Positions 50,074 through 59,476 of a DNA stretch of 64,000 bases are shown piece by piece. The notes under the pieces were generated by a model. It was given only the letters and a program-made list of their open reading frames with translations. It was not told the DNA's origin and made no database searches. Location of the stretch: positions 62,001-126,000 of the forward strand of contig NZ_JBIFFV010000009.1 in the NCBI RefSeq assembly GCF_043557345.1, in the 5' to 3' direction. Source of the stretch: Sulfitobacter sp043557345. Lineage in GTDB: Bacteria; Pseudomonadota; Alphaproteobacteria; Rhodobacterales; Rhodobacteraceae. Within the stretch, counting starts at the first letter, position 1. The number at the start of each line of letters is the position of its first letter. A program made the translations under genes and the position numbers.

Positions 50074-51036
50074 ATGACCCCTTCGATTTTTTCCGGCTGC
50101 ATCCCGGCTCTGATGACCCCCTGTACCAAAGACCGGAAACCTGACTTCGACGCTTTGGTGCGCATGGGCAAAAAGCTCATCGCCGATGGTATGAGCGCGG
50201 TGGTCTACTGTGGCTCCATGGGCGATTGGCCGCTGTTGACCGATGCAGAGCGGATGGAAGGCGTCGAGCGTCTGGTCGCAGCGGGCGTGCCGGTGGTGGT
50301 GGGCACGGGGGCCGTGAATACGAAGCTGGCCGCCGAACATGCAGCGCATGCGCAAAGGGCCGGCGCGAAGGGGTTGATGTTGATCCCCCGCATTCTGTCG
50401 CGCGGCACCTCTGTTGCCGCGCAGAAGGATCACTTCAAAAAGGTTCTATCGGCAGCGCCCGAGCTTCCTGCCGTGATCTACAACAGCCCCTATTACGGTT
50501 TCGCCACTCGGGCCGATCTGTTCTTTGCGCTGCGGGCCGAACATTCCAACCTCGTCGGCTTCAAGGAGTTCGGCGGCGCGGATGATCTGCGCTATGCGGC
50601 CGAGAATATCACTAGCCGGGATGATGAGGTCACGCTGATGATCGGTGTGGATACCACCGTCTTCCACGGTTTTGTCAATTGCGGCGCCACTGGCGCGATC
50701 ACCGGGATCGGCAATGTGCTGCCGCGCGAAGTGTTACATCTGGTTGCACTCAGCCAAGCTGCGGCGGCGGGCGATGCCGAAGCACGCCAGCGGGCGCAGG
50801 AGCTTGATGCGGCTCTCGGTGTTCTGTCCTCCTTCGATGAGGGGCCGGACCTCGTGCTTTATTATAAGTATCTGATGGTGCTCGAAGGCCATGCGGAATA
50901 TGCGTTGCATTTTAATGAGACCGACGCGCTGACAGACAGCCAGCGCGGCTATGCCGAGGCGCAGTATAAGCTTTTCCGTACATGGTATGCCGATTGGAGC
51001 AAGCAGGGCGGTGCGGTCGCGAAATACGCCGCCTAA
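50074..51036 (+). CDS. Dihydrodipicolinate synthase/N-acetylneuraminate lyase-family enzyme
   Basis: A 320-residue TIM-barrel aldolase/dehydratase. The ATG at 50074 is chosen for the GGAGA 6 nt upstream; an in-frame ATG lies 51 nt further up. The Schiff-base Lys is in NLVGFKEFGG and the partner Tyr in AVIYNSPYYG; the pyruvate-binding loop reads VVYCGSMGDWPLLT. The Lys and Tyr are kept, so it should be active. Related enzymes deaminate hydroxyproline derivatives or cleave sugar acids; the substrate is unknown. A terminator follows. Confidence 0.88.
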   Translation: MTPSIFSGCIPALMTPCTKDRKPDFDALVRMGKKLIADGMSAVVYCGSMGDWPLLTDAERMEGVERLVAAGVPVVVGTGAVNTKLAAEHAAHAQRAGAKGLMLIPRILSRGTSVAAQKDHFKKVLSAAPELPAVIYNSPYYGFATRADLFFALRAEHSNLVGFKEFGGADDLRYAAENITSRDDEVTLMIGVDTTVFHGFVNCGATGAITGIGNVLPREVLHLVALSQAAAAGDAEARQRAQELDAALGVLSSFDEGPDLVLYYKYLMVLEGHAEYALHFNETDALTDSQRGYAEAQYKLFRTWYADWSKQGGAVAKYAA

Positions 51037-51066
51037 ACCCTTCAGCCACCTCTCCCCGGCTGGGCA

Positions 51067-51094
51067 GGCCCGTCGCATTTGCGGCGGGCCTTTT
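51067..51094 (+). terminator. Intrinsic terminator after the DapA-family gene
   Basis: Stem of 10 bp (GGCCCGTCGC with GCGGCGGGCC, one G-T), loop ATTT, then TTTT. It separates this gene from the cyclase-iorAB operon. Confidence 0.8.
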
Positions 51095-51125
51095 GCGTTC
51101 TGGGCAAGGCTTTCGAAGAAGATAA

Positions 51126-51161
51126 TTGCAAACGCATATAAATGTGACTAGCATCTTTGCA
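51126..51161 (+). promoter_or_regulatory. Candidate promoter and operator of the cyclase-marR-iorAB operon
   Basis: TTGCAA (51126-51131) and TAGCAT (51149-51154), 17 nt apart. TGCAAA (51127-51132) is repeated inverted as TTTGCA (51156-51161), framing the promoter, so the MarR protein of this operon may bind here. A GAGGGAG ribosome site precedes the ATG at 51211. Confidence 0.45.
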
Positions 51162-51210
51162 GGGACAACGCATCGGGAGTGGGTGCGCCATTTGAGGGAG
51201 ATTAATTGAC

Positions 51211-52002
51211 ATGAGTGCTACGGATGTAATGCGTGATTTCGGCGCGATGCTGGCCTCGGGCGGGGTCGAGGTTGTCGATTGCTCGGGCGTTTTGGGGCCG
51301 GATACGCCGATCCTGCAACTGCCTGCCGATTTCGCTAAGCCCACGCCGAAGGTCGAGATTCACAAGATCAGCGAATATGACGAAGACGGCCCCTTCTTTG
51401 CCTGGAACTGGATGGTGTTGGGCGAGCATTCGGGCACGCATTTCGACGCGCCGCATCATTGGATCACCGGCAAGGATTACGACGACGGCTACACCGACAC
51501 GCTCGACGTGCAGCGTTTGGTCGCCCCGGTCAATGTGATCGACTGCTCGCAGCAGGCTCAGGAAGACCCGGATTTTCTGCTCGACGCCAAGGGCATCAAG
51601 GAATGGGAAGCCGCGTATGGCGAGATCGGCGCGGGCGAATGGGTCGTCATGCGCACCGATTGGGACGCGCGCGTCGATGACGAGGCGCGGTTTCTTAACG
51701 CCGATGAGACCGGGCCGCATAGCCCCGGGCCGACGCCGGATGCGATCCAGTACCTGATGGACAAGAAGATCGTGGGCTGGGGCACGCAGTGCATCGGCAC
51801 CGATGCGGGGCAAGCTGGCGGGATGGAGCCGCCCTATCCGGCGCATAACCTGCTGCATAAAAACAATTGTTTCGGTCTGGCGTCACTGGCCAACCTCGAC
51901 AAACTGCCGCCCAAGGGGGCAATCCTGATCGCCGCGCCTTTGAAGATCAAGAACGGCACCGGCAGCCCCATTCGGGCGCTGGCACTGGTGCCGAAGGGCT
52001 GA
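51211..52002 (+). CDS. Cyclase-family (kynurenine formamidase-like) hydrolase, copy 2
   Basis: A 263-residue metal hydrolase with the motif HSGTHFDAPHHW near residue 75. It resembles the cyclase at 27621-28403 along its whole length, including HSPGPTP and IAAPLKIKNGTGSPIRALAL. The two copies probably act on related substrates. First gene of an operon with marR and iorAB. Formamidase action on a tryptophan-derived compound would fit with iorAB, but is speculative. Confidence 0.88.
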   Translation: MSATDVMRDFGAMLASGGVEVVDCSGVLGPDTPILQLPADFAKPTPKVEIHKISEYDEDGPFFAWNWMVLGEHSGTHFDAPHHWITGKDYDDGYTDTLDVQRLVAPVNVIDCSQQAQEDPDFLLDAKGIKEWEAAYGEIGAGEWVVMRTDWDARVDDEARFLNADETGPHSPGPTPDAIQYLMDKKIVGWGTQCIGTDAGQAGGMEPPYPAHNLLHKNNCFGLASLANLDKLPPKGAILIAAPLKIKNGTGSPIRALALVPKG

Positions 52003-52005
52003 TCG

Positions 52006-52485
52006 GTGACGGATATACCATCTTCCGAGGCCGAGAATGCGCCGCTGGATCGGATGGGGCTCGATAACTTCGCGCCCTATCTGATGAACCGGATCATGGG
52101 GCGGTACAATGCCGCCCTGTCGGCGGAGATGGCCGCGCTTGGCCTGACCACGCCTCAGATGCGCTCGCTTGCGGTGCTGTCGGTGACCGACGGCATTCTG
52201 ATCCGCGAATTGGCGGTCTACGCCGTGGTGCAGCAATCGACACTGAGCCGCGCGCTCGACGCGCTGGTGCGCGACGGGCTGGTGCGGCGCGAGACCGATG
52301 CCAACGACAGCCGCGCCACGCGGGTCTATCTGACCGATCAGGGGCGCGAGGCCTATGCGCGGCTCTGGCCGCATATGGCGCAGGCCTATGAGGCGATGTT
52401 CAAGGGCATCGGTGCCGAGGAGAAGGCGGCCTTCGTGGCCACCTTGCAGACCATGCTGCGCAACATTCGAAAACACGATTTCTGA
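52006..52485 (+). CDS. MarR-family regulator of the cyclase-iorAB operon
   Basis: A 159-residue winged-helix protein. Recognition region ILIRELAVYAVVQQSTLSRALDALVRDGLVRRETDANDSRATRVYLTDQG, with the MarR wing D-x-R-x-x-x-V-x-L-T. The start is GTG at 52006, 3 nt after the cyclase stop. Being inside the operon suggests autoregulation. Confidence 0.9.
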   Translation: MTDIPSSEAENAPLDRMGLDNFAPYLMNRIMGRYNAALSAEMAALGLTTPQMRSLAVLSVTDGILIRELAVYAVVQQSTLSRALDALVRDGLVRRETDANDSRATRVYLTDQGREAYARLWPHMAQAYEAMFKGIGAEEKAAFVATLQTMLRNIRKHDF

Positions 52486-52494
52486 GAGGGTCCG

Positions 52495-54645
52495 ATGGCC
52501 GAACGTTCGTTCAAGGCAGAGGTGGAACATCTGCGCAAGGGAGATGGCGACGTCTTTACCGGCGAGGGCATCCTTGCGATCACCAAGGCGCTCTTGGAGA
52601 ACGGCGTGGGCTATGTCGGCGGCTATCAGGGCGCGCCGATCAGCCACCTGATGGACGTGCTGGCCGACGCCGAGGAGCTGATGGGCGAGTTGGGCGTGCG
52701 CTTCGAGGCCAATGCAAGCGAGGCCGCGGCGGCGGCGATGCTGGCAGCCTCGGTCCATTACCCAATCCGCGGCGCGGTGACCTTCAAGGGGCCGGTGGGG
52801 GTGAACGTGGCCTCGGACGCGCTGGCGAACCTCAGCTCTTCCGGCGTGACCGGCGGGGCGCTGGTGATCGTGGGCGAGGACTACGGCGAGGGCTCCTCGA
52901 TCATGCAGGAGCGCAGCCACGGCTTTGCAATGAAATCGCAGTTCTGGATGCTCGACCCGCGCCCGAACCTGCCCTCGATCACAAAGGCGGTGAAGGACGG
53001 CTTCGAACTGTCCGAGGCGAGCAACACGCCGGTGATGCTGATGGTGCGCATCCGGTCGTGCCATGTCACGGGCAGTTTCGAGACGAAAGACAACCAACGC
53101 CCGCCGCTCACCGTGGCCGAGGCTGCGGCCAACCCGCAGTCGGACTTCAACCGCGTGGTGCTGCCGCCGATGTCCTACCTGCACGAGAAGGACAAGATCG
53201 AGAACCGCTGGCCCGCGGCGGAAAAGTTCATCCGCGACAACAAGCTCAACGAATTCTTCGGGCCCGAGAAGGCGCCCATGGGCATCGTGGTGCAGGGTGG
53301 CATGTATAATTCCGTCATTCGGGCGTTGCAGCGGCTGGGGCTGGCGGACATCCACGGCCAGACCGAGGTGCCGCTATACGTGCTGAACGTCACCTATCCG
53401 CTCTTGCGCGACGAATTCGACACCTTCTGCGCGGGCAAGGAGCATGTGCTGGTGGTCGAGGAAGGCCAGCCCGATCATATCGAGCAACAGCTTGGCTCCT
53501 ACCTCTACAAGCTCGAACGGAAGGTGAAGCTGCACGGCAAGGACGTGCTGCCGATGGCCGGGGAATACACCGGGCAGGTGCTGCTGGACGGCATGACGGC
53601 CTTTCTCAAGATCGCCGCGCCCGAGATGCTGCCGGGCGCCGTGCGCGCACCGAACGCCGAGGCACCCGCGATCCCGGACCTGTCGCAGACCGTGCCGATC
53701 CGCCCGCCGGGCTTCTGCACCGGCTGCCCGGAACGCCCGATCTTCGCGGCGATGAAACTGACCGAGCGGGAGTTGGGCAAACACCAGATCACCGGTGACA
53801 TCGGCTGCCACCTCTTCGGCTGCCTGCCGCCCTTCGAGATCGGCGGCTCGACCATGGGCTACGGGCTCGGCCCTGCCTCCAACGCGGCCTTTGACGGCGG
53901 CGGCGACAAGCGGGTGATTTCGATCCTCGGCGACGGGGGGTTTTGGCACAATGGCCTGTCGACCTCGATTGGCAACATGGTGTTCAACAAGTCCGACAGC
54001 GTCGCGGTGATCGTCGACAATTACTATTCCGCCGCCACCGGCGGGCAGGACGTGATGTCCTCGCGCGCGCATAACGACACGAAAAGCACCAACAACCCGA
54101 TCTCCAAGGCGCTGAAGGGCGTCGGCGTGGAATGGGTGCGCCAGATCGACCGGACCTATGACGTGGGCAAGCTGCGCGAAGTGCTGCGCGAGGCGCTGAC
54201 CACCGATTACAAGGGGCCGAAGGTGATCGTGGCGTCTTCGGAATGCATGCTGAACAAGCAGCGTCGCGAAAAGCCGAAACGCAATCAGGCGATCAAGGAT
54301 GGCCGCCGCATCGAGGTGCCACGCTTTGGCGTCGATGCCGATGTCTGCACCGGCGATCACGCCTGTATCCGCCTTTCGGGCTGCCCTTCACTGTCGCTGA
54401 AACGGCTCGACGATCCGCTGCGCGACGACCCGGTGGCGCATATCGACCAGACCTGCGTCGGCTGCGGCAACTGTGGCGAAGTGGCGGATACCGCCGTGCT
54501 TTGCCCGTCCTTCTATCAGGCCGATGTGGTGCACAACCCGACGAAGTTCGAGCGCTGGCGCGCCGAGAAAACCGGCCAGATCATCACCTGGCTGCAGCGG
54601 CGGCGTGACGCGAAACGGCTGCGCAATGAAGGAGTGGCGACATGA
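52495..54645 (+). CDS. iorA: Indolepyruvate ferredoxin oxidoreductase-type alpha subunit
   Basis: A 716-residue TPP-dependent 2-oxoacid oxidoreductase. The N-terminal pyrimidine-binding domain contains GYQGAPISHLMDVL; the central CTGCPERPIF motif is near 407. The TPP/Mg site GDGGFWHNGLSTSIGNMVFNKSDSVAVIVDN starts near 479. The C-terminal Fe-S region has CTGDHACIRLSGCPS and CVGCGNCGEVADTAVLCPS (from about 620). It converts aryl-pyruvates to aryl-acetyl-CoA with ferredoxin. It overlaps iorB by ATGA. Confidence 0.92.
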   Translation: MAERSFKAEVEHLRKGDGDVFTGEGILAITKALLENGVGYVGGYQGAPISHLMDVLADAEELMGELGVRFEANASEAAAAAMLAASVHYPIRGAVTFKGPVGVNVASDALANLSSSGVTGGALVIVGEDYGEGSSIMQERSHGFAMKSQFWMLDPRPNLPSITKAVKDGFELSEASNTPVMLMVRIRSCHVTGSFETKDNQRPPLTVAEAAANPQSDFNRVVLPPMSYLHEKDKIENRWPAAEKFIRDNKLNEFFGPEKAPMGIVVQGGMYNSVIRALQRLGLADIHGQTEVPLYVLNVTYPLLRDEFDTFCAGKEHVLVVEEGQPDHIEQQLGSYLYKLERKVKLHGKDVLPMAGEYTGQVLLDGMTAFLKIAAPEMLPGAVRAPNAEAPAIPDLSQTVPIRPPGFCTGCPERPIFAAMKLTERELGKHQITGDIGCHLFGCLPPFEIGGSTMGYGLGPASNAAFDGGGDKRVISILGDGGFWHNGLSTSIGNMVFNKSDSVAVIVDNYYSAATGGQDVMSSRAHNDTKSTNNPISKALKGVGVEWVRQIDRTYDVGKLREVLREALTTDYKGPKVIVASSECMLNKQRREKPKRNQAIKDGRRIEVPRFGVDADVCTGDHACIRLSGCPSLSLKRLDDPLRDDPVAHIDQTCVGCGNCGEVADTAVLCPSFYQADVVHNPTKFERWRAEKTGQIITWLQRRRDAKRLRNEGVAT

Positions 54646-56183
54646 ACATGGCGCTGCCGCAAAAGACCCCCGATGCGCGGGCCTCAGAGATCACCAAGCT
54701 CGCGGTCATGGCCGTGGGCGGGCAGGGCGGCGGCGTGCTCACCGGCTGGATCGAGGCGATGGCGCGGGCCGAGGGCTATGTCTGTCAGGCGACCTCGGTC
54801 GCGGGCGTGGCGCAGCGCACCGGGGCCACGATCTACTACGTCGAGATGGCGCCCAAGGGCGCGCTCGACCCGGTTTTTGCGCTGGCGCCGGCGGCCGGCG
54901 ACGTGGACGTGCTGATCGCCGCCGAGATGATGGAAGTGGGCCGCGCGGTGATGCGCGGTTTCGTCACGCCGGACCGCACGACGCTGATCGGCTCGACCCA
55001 CAGGGCGCTGGCGGTGAGCGAGAAGATGGCCCCCGGCGACGGGATCGCCGACGCCGATGAGGTCCGCGCCGCGGCCGAAATCGCAGCGCAGAAGCTGGTG
55101 CTCGAAGATATGGAGGGGCTTGCGGTTGGCGCGGGGTCGGTCATTTCCGCTTCGCTCTTCGGCGCTTTGGCGGGCTCCGGCGCGCTGCCTTTCCCGCGTG
55201 CGGCTTATGAGAATGCAATCCGTGCGGGCGGCAAGGGGGTGGAACCCTCGCTACGTGCCTTCGCCGTGGGTTTCGACGCGGCACAGGGGAAGTTGCCCGA
55301 AACACCGCAGACGCCCGAGGAAGAGATCAAACCGTTCAGCCTTGTGGGGCCGGAGAAGTTGCAGGCGGAATGGGCCGCGCTGGTGGCACGGGCCGACCGT
55401 CTGCCCGAACCCGCCCACGACCTCGCCCTCGCCGGGCTAGCCAAGGTGGTGAACTTTCAGGACTGCGCCTATGGCGCGCTTTACCTCGCCCGGCTCGAGA
55501 CCGTGCTGGCCCGCGATGACGCCGCGCAAAACTGGGCGCTCTCGGCGGCGGCGGCGAAATATATCGCCAATGCCATGGCCTATGACGACATCATTCGGGT
55601 GGCCGACCTCAAGACCCGCGCGCCGCGCCTGTCGCACATCCGGCAGGAGATGCGCGCGGGCGACGAGAATCTGTTGCAACTGACCGAATACTTCCACCCC
55701 CGCGCCGAGGAGATCGCCGGTCTGATGCCCGCGCGGCTCGGTGCCAAGATCGAGGCGAGCGACAAGTGGATGGCCCGCCTGAACCGCTGGTTCGACAAGG
55801 GCCGCCGGTTGCGCACCGACCGGCTGCCCGCCTTCCTGATGTTGCATTTCCTGGGCGGTCTGAAGAGCTACCGGCTGCGCACCCACCGCCATGCCCTCGA
55901 GGTCGCGCATCTGGAGGATTGGCTCAGCCGTTGCCTTGCGGAGGTGGAGGGTGACTACGCCCTTGCCGTGGAACTGGTGAAATGCCGCCGGTTGATCAAG
56001 GGCTATTCCGACACCCATGCGCGGGGGCTGGGCAAGTTCGACCGGGTGATGGATGCCGCCGATCTGCTGCGCGGGCGCGACGATGCGGCGGAGTGGATCG
56101 CGCGGCTGCGCGAGGCGGCGTTGCAGGATGCGGAAGGCAAGGCGCTCGATGGGGCCATCGCCACGGTGCGCTCCTTCGTCTGA
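54642..56183 (+). CDS. iorB: Indolepyruvate oxidoreductase beta subunit with DUF6537 extension
   Basis: A 513-residue protein. Residues 15-200 form the 2-oxoacid oxidoreductase gamma-type domain (VMAVGGQGGGVLTGWIEAMARAEGY, QATSVAGVAQRTGATIYYVEM). The remaining part (about 230-513) is the helical DUF6537 extension known from aerobic alpha- and betaproteobacterial versions. It works with the preceding IorA. Aromatic amino acid catabolism through aryl-pyruvates is the usual role. Confidence 0.92.
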   Translation: MNMALPQKTPDARASEITKLAVMAVGGQGGGVLTGWIEAMARAEGYVCQATSVAGVAQRTGATIYYVEMAPKGALDPVFALAPAAGDVDVLIAAEMMEVGRAVMRGFVTPDRTTLIGSTHRALAVSEKMAPGDGIADADEVRAAAEIAAQKLVLEDMEGLAVGAGSVISASLFGALAGSGALPFPRAAYENAIRAGGKGVEPSLRAFAVGFDAAQGKLPETPQTPEEEIKPFSLVGPEKLQAEWAALVARADRLPEPAHDLALAGLAKVVNFQDCAYGALYLARLETVLARDDAAQNWALSAAAAKYIANAMAYDDIIRVADLKTRAPRLSHIRQEMRAGDENLLQLTEYFHPRAEEIAGLMPARLGAKIEASDKWMARLNRWFDKGRRLRTDRLPAFLMLHFLGGLKSYRLRTHRHALEVAHLEDWLSRCLAEVEGDYALAVELVKCRRLIKGYSDTHARGLGKFDRVMDAADLLRGRDDAAEWIARLREAALQDAEGKALDGAIATVRSFV

Positions 56184-56188
56184 GGTGC

Positions 56189-56203
56189 CCGCTTTTTAAG
56201 CGG
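56189..56203 (+). terminator. Short hairpin after iorB
   Basis: CCGCTT-TTT-AAGCGG, a 6-bp stem 5 nt after the iorB stop. Weak; possible RNA end or partial terminator. Confidence 0.35.
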
Positions 56204-56306
56204 TCGCAGGGGCGATCACGCACCAAGCGGCCCCGGTTGCCTGTATCGCAGTTGACCATGGGCCAGCACCGCGCCTAGCTGGGCGCAGTCACAGGGGGCC
56301 GCCACC

Positions 56307-56909
56307 ATGGAACTGTCGCATCTTCTCGCCTTCAACATCGCACTCATCGCGTCGATCCTCAGCCCCGGTCCGGCCTTTCTGATCGCGCTCAAAACGACGT
56401 TGAGTTCGGGGCGGCAGGCGGGCATTGCCGTGGGGGCTGGCCTCGGCCTTGTGGCGTCGTTCTGGACCCTCGCCGCGCTCTTGGGGTTGGAGGCTGTCTT
56501 CCTCGCCTTCCCATGGGCCTATGCCATCGTGAAAACCGTGGGCGCGATCTACCTGCTCTATGTGGCCTATGGCATGTGGCGCGGGGCGCGGACGCCGGTG
56601 ACAAGTACCGTGACACCCGCCCGTCATGCGTTCCGGCAGGGGCTGGTGATCAATATCCTGAACCCCAAATCGGTGCTTTTCGCCGCCGCGGTGCTGGTCG
56701 TCATCTTCCCCGAGGGGATGCGGCTGAGCGAGAACCTCTTGATCGTCGCCAACCATCTGATCATCGAACTGGCCTTCTACACCGCCTTGGCCTTCGGCAT
56801 GAGCCGCCCCGCCGTCAGCCAAGGCTATCTGCGCGCGAAGGTCTATTTCGACCGCATCGCCTCGGCCGTGCTAGGGCTTTTGGGGCTGCGGCTGCTGCTT
56901 GCGCGTTAA
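56307..56909 (+). CDS. LysE/RhtB-family amino acid exporter
   Basis: A 200-residue membrane protein with about five to six TM segments. Family marks: LIASILSPGPAFLIALKTTLSSGRQAGIAVGAGLGLV at the N-terminus and GLVINILNPKSVLFAAAVLV in the middle. An AGGGGG ribosome site precedes the ATG. Exports amino acids or derivatives. It is convergent with the GH15 gene (4-nt overlap). Confidence 0.9.
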   Translation: MELSHLLAFNIALIASILSPGPAFLIALKTTLSSGRQAGIAVGAGLGLVASFWTLAALLGLEAVFLAFPWAYAIVKTVGAIYLLYVAYGMWRGARTPVTSTVTPARHAFRQGLVINILNPKSVLFAAAVLVVIFPEGMRLSENLLIVANHLIIELAFYTALAFGMSRPAVSQGYLRAKVYFDRIASAVLGLLGLRLLLAR

Positions 56910-58681
56910 AGCTCGGCCTCCCACCGACGTGACAGGCGCATGGCGCCGTTGATGATGCCGACCATGGAGTAGGTCTGCGGAAAGTTGCCCCAGCCCTCAC
57001 CAGTGGCAAAGGCGGTGTCTTCGGACATCAGGCCAAGGTGGTTGCGCGCCTCAAGCAACTCTTCGAACAGTTTGCGCGCTTCTTCTTCGCGGCCAATCCG
57101 CGCCAGCGCGTCGATGCGCCAGAAGGCGCAGACGTTAAAACCCACCTCCGGCACGCCGAAATCGTCGGCCTCCTCGTAGCGCAGCATGAAGGGGCCGCGG
57201 CCCAGCACTTCGGATAGACGTTCGACCGTGGCGATGAATCGCGGGTCTTTCGGCGGCAGAAAGCCGACCTCGCCCATCAGCAAGACACTCGCGTCGAGGG
57301 TGCTGCCGCCAAAGCTTTCGACAAAGGCGCCGCGTTCCTCGGACCATGCGTTGTCGAGGATCTTGTCGCGGATCACCTCGGCCCGCTCGGCCCAAAGGGC
57401 GGCGCGCTCGTCCAAGTCCAGATGCCGCGCAATTTTGGCCAGACGGTCGCAGGCAGCCCAGCACATCAGGGACGACGAGGTGTGAATCCGCGCACGGCTG
57501 CGCAATTCCCAGATGCCTGCGTCGGGCTGGTCGTGCAACTCCCACGCCTGTTCGCCGAGCGGCTCCAACTGCTCATAGGCGGTGCGCCCGGTGTTCATCG
57601 GCAAGCGGTGATCGAAAAACGCCGGGGCCGCGCCGAGGATGATGTTGCCATAGGTGTCATGCTGGAAATGCTCATGCGCCTGATTGCCGATCCGCACCGG
57701 CCCCATGCCACGAAAACCCTGTAGACTGGGCGAGATACGTTCGGTCAGCGCCGTCTCAAGCCCCAGCCCCAGCACCGGCTGAATATGCCCGCCCTCGGCA
57801 TCGGCCACGGCATTCATTAGCCACTGGAAATAATGCTCCAGCGTGCGGGTGGCGGCGAGGCTGTTGAGGGCGCGTACGGTGAAGAAGGCATCGCGCACCC
57901 AGCAATAGCGGTAGTCCCAGTTGCGCCCCGAATCCGGCGCTTCGGGCAGGGAGGTGGTGATCGCGGCGATCACCCCGCCCGTGGCCTCATAGCTGCAAAG
58001 CTTCAACGTGATCGCGGCGCGGATAACGGCCTCTTGCCACTCGAAGGGGATCGCCAAACGCTGGGTCCAGCGCTGCCAATAGCGGGTCGTCTTGGTGCGA
58101 AAGGTGGTGCCGATCTGCTCAGGGCTGTCCGACAGTGTCTCGTCAGGGCCGAGGATGAAGGTCATCTCACCTTCGAGGTTGATCATCCGCCCGTCGAGCA
58201 CATGGTCAATCGGCGCATCGGTGGTCAGGCGCATGTTTTGCTCAGGCCCGACGAAACGCACATGGTTGGAGCCGCGGGTGAGGGTCGGGGCCACTTCCCC
58301 CCATTGAAAGCGCGGTTTCAGGCGCATCCGCACACGGGGAGAGCCTTCGATGCGCCGCACCTGCCGCACCAGCATTTGGGGGCGAAAACTGCGGCCATAG
58401 GCGGTGAACCGGGGGCAGAAATCGACAATCTCGACCGCGCCTTTCGGGCTGCGCAACACGGTGCGCAGGATCGCGGTATTGGGCAGGTAGCTCTGCGCGC
58501 TCTCACGCATGTCTTCGAGTTCGACGGCAAACTCGCCGTCGCCCTCTTGACCCGCGCCATGGCCCATCAGGCTGTGAAAGACCGGATCGCCGTCGAAACG
58601 CGGCAGGCAGAACCAGTTGATCGCCCCTTCGCGGCTGACCAGTGCCGCAACCGCGCAATTCCCGATGACACCCAGATCCAT
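56906..58681 (-). CDS. Glycoside hydrolase family 15 protein (glucoamylase/trehalase-like)
   Basis: A 591-residue cytoplasmic hydrolase; ATG at 58681 chosen for GAGGG 4-5 nt upstream (an in-frame ATG at 58702 has no site). The N-terminal beta domain starts LGVIGNCAVAALVSREGAINWFCLPRFDGDPVF. The (alpha/alpha)6 barrel includes GRNWDYRYCWVRDAFFTVRAL and GFLPPKDPRFIATVERL, and the end has FATGEGWGNFPQTYSMVGIINGAMRL. Next to otsB, so trehalose or an alpha-glucan is the likely substrate. It is downstream of otsB in the same operon. Confidence 0.9.
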   Translation of the reverse strand: MDLGVIGNCAVAALVSREGAINWFCLPRFDGDPVFHSLMGHGAGQEGDGEFAVELEDMRESAQSYLPNTAILRTVLRSPKGAVEIVDFCPRFTAYGRSFRPQMLVRQVRRIEGSPRVRMRLKPRFQWGEVAPTLTRGSNHVRFVGPEQNMRLTTDAPIDHVLDGRMINLEGEMTFILGPDETLSDSPEQIGTTFRTKTTRYWQRWTQRLAIPFEWQEAVIRAAITLKLCSYEATGGVIAAITTSLPEAPDSGRNWDYRYCWVRDAFFTVRALNSLAATRTLEHYFQWLMNAVADAEGGHIQPVLGLGLETALTERISPSLQGFRGMGPVRIGNQAHEHFQHDTYGNIILGAAPAFFDHRLPMNTGRTAYEQLEPLGEQAWELHDQPDAGIWELRSRARIHTSSSLMCWAACDRLAKIARHLDLDERAALWAERAEVIRDKILDNAWSEERGAFVESFGGSTLDASVLLMGEVGFLPPKDPRFIATVERLSEVLGRGPFMLRYEEADDFGVPEVGFNVCAFWRIDALARIGREEEARKLFEELLEARNHLGLMSEDTAFATGEGWGNFPQTYSMVGIINGAMRLSRRWEAEL

Positions 58682-58726
58682 AAGTCCCTCTTTTCTATTC
58701 ATGATGCGACTGCCGGGCGGGCCGGA

Positions 58727-59476
58727 TCAGCGCAAAACCTCTTTCAGCCAATCGGCAAAACCGGCCACGTCTTCGATGCGGTGATGGGCTTCGGTCGGCC
58801 CTTGGCCAATCTTGATGCCAAAGCCGCCCATGGCCTGCGCCGCGCGAAAGCCGTCTTCATCCGTCACGTCATCGCCGACCATCACGGGCAGGCGGTCCGC
58901 AAAGGCGGGAGAGGCCATGAACCGCGCCACCGCGCCGCCCTTGTCGACACCTTTCAGAGCAACCTCGCTGACCATCTTGCCATGCAAACCGCGCAGACTG
59001 GGGTCTTCGCCGACCAGCGTATCGACAAAGCCGCGACAGGCATCTTCTTGATCGGGGGCCTTGCGGTAATGCAGCGCGATCGCGCCGGGTTTGCGCTCGG
59101 ATGTCACCCCATGCAGCACGGCGAATTCCTCGACCCGGTCGATCACCGGAGTGGGGATGCCCGCGCTCTGCTCCGGGGCGTGATCCTTTGCGGTGCTGAG
59201 CCGCAGCTCCAACCCATGCGATCCCGAGACCGGCAAGCGCAGCGCGCCCAAGATACGGTCGACATCCGCCATGGCCCGGCCAGAGATCACCGCCACCGCC
59301 CCATCGGTCTTTGCGACGAGCCGGGTCAGCAGATGGCGCGTTGCCTCCGGCAGACAGGCGTCTTCGGGGTTGTCGACGATGGGGGCGAGCGTGCCATCGA
59401 GATCGAGGAAGAACGCATGGCGCTCGACGTCGATCACGGGCGGCAGATTGCGGGGCGACAGGGTGGTGCTATCCAT
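58727..59476 (-). CDS. otsB: Trehalose-6-phosphate phosphatase
   Basis: A 249-residue HAD phosphatase. Motif I FFLDLDGTLAPI (catalytic Asp pair near residues 24-26), motif II VISGRA, and motif IV MVGDDVTDEDGFRAA. The Lys of motif III is probably in LKGVDKGGAVARF. It removes phosphate from trehalose-6-phosphate made by OtsA, encoded about 2 kb away on the other strand. ATG at 59476; a longer in-frame start at 59623 is not supported. Confidence 0.92.
   Translation of the reverse strand: MDSTTLSPRNLPPVIDVERHAFFLDLDGTLAPIVDNPEDACLPEATRHLLTRLVAKTDGAVAVISGRAMADVDRILGALRLPVSGSHGLELRLSTAKDHAPEQSAGIPTPVIDRVEEFAVLHGVTSERKPGAIALHYRKAPDQEDACRGFVDTLVGEDPSLRGLHGKMVSEVALKGVDKGGAVARFMASPAFADRLPVMVGDDVTDEDGFRAAQAMGGFGIKIGQGPTEAHHRIEDVAGFADWLKEVLR

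Noticed and set aside
51883..53355. Minus-strand open frame opposite marR and iorA
   Set aside because: Antisense shadow with no recognisable domain; the plus-strand genes are unambiguous.
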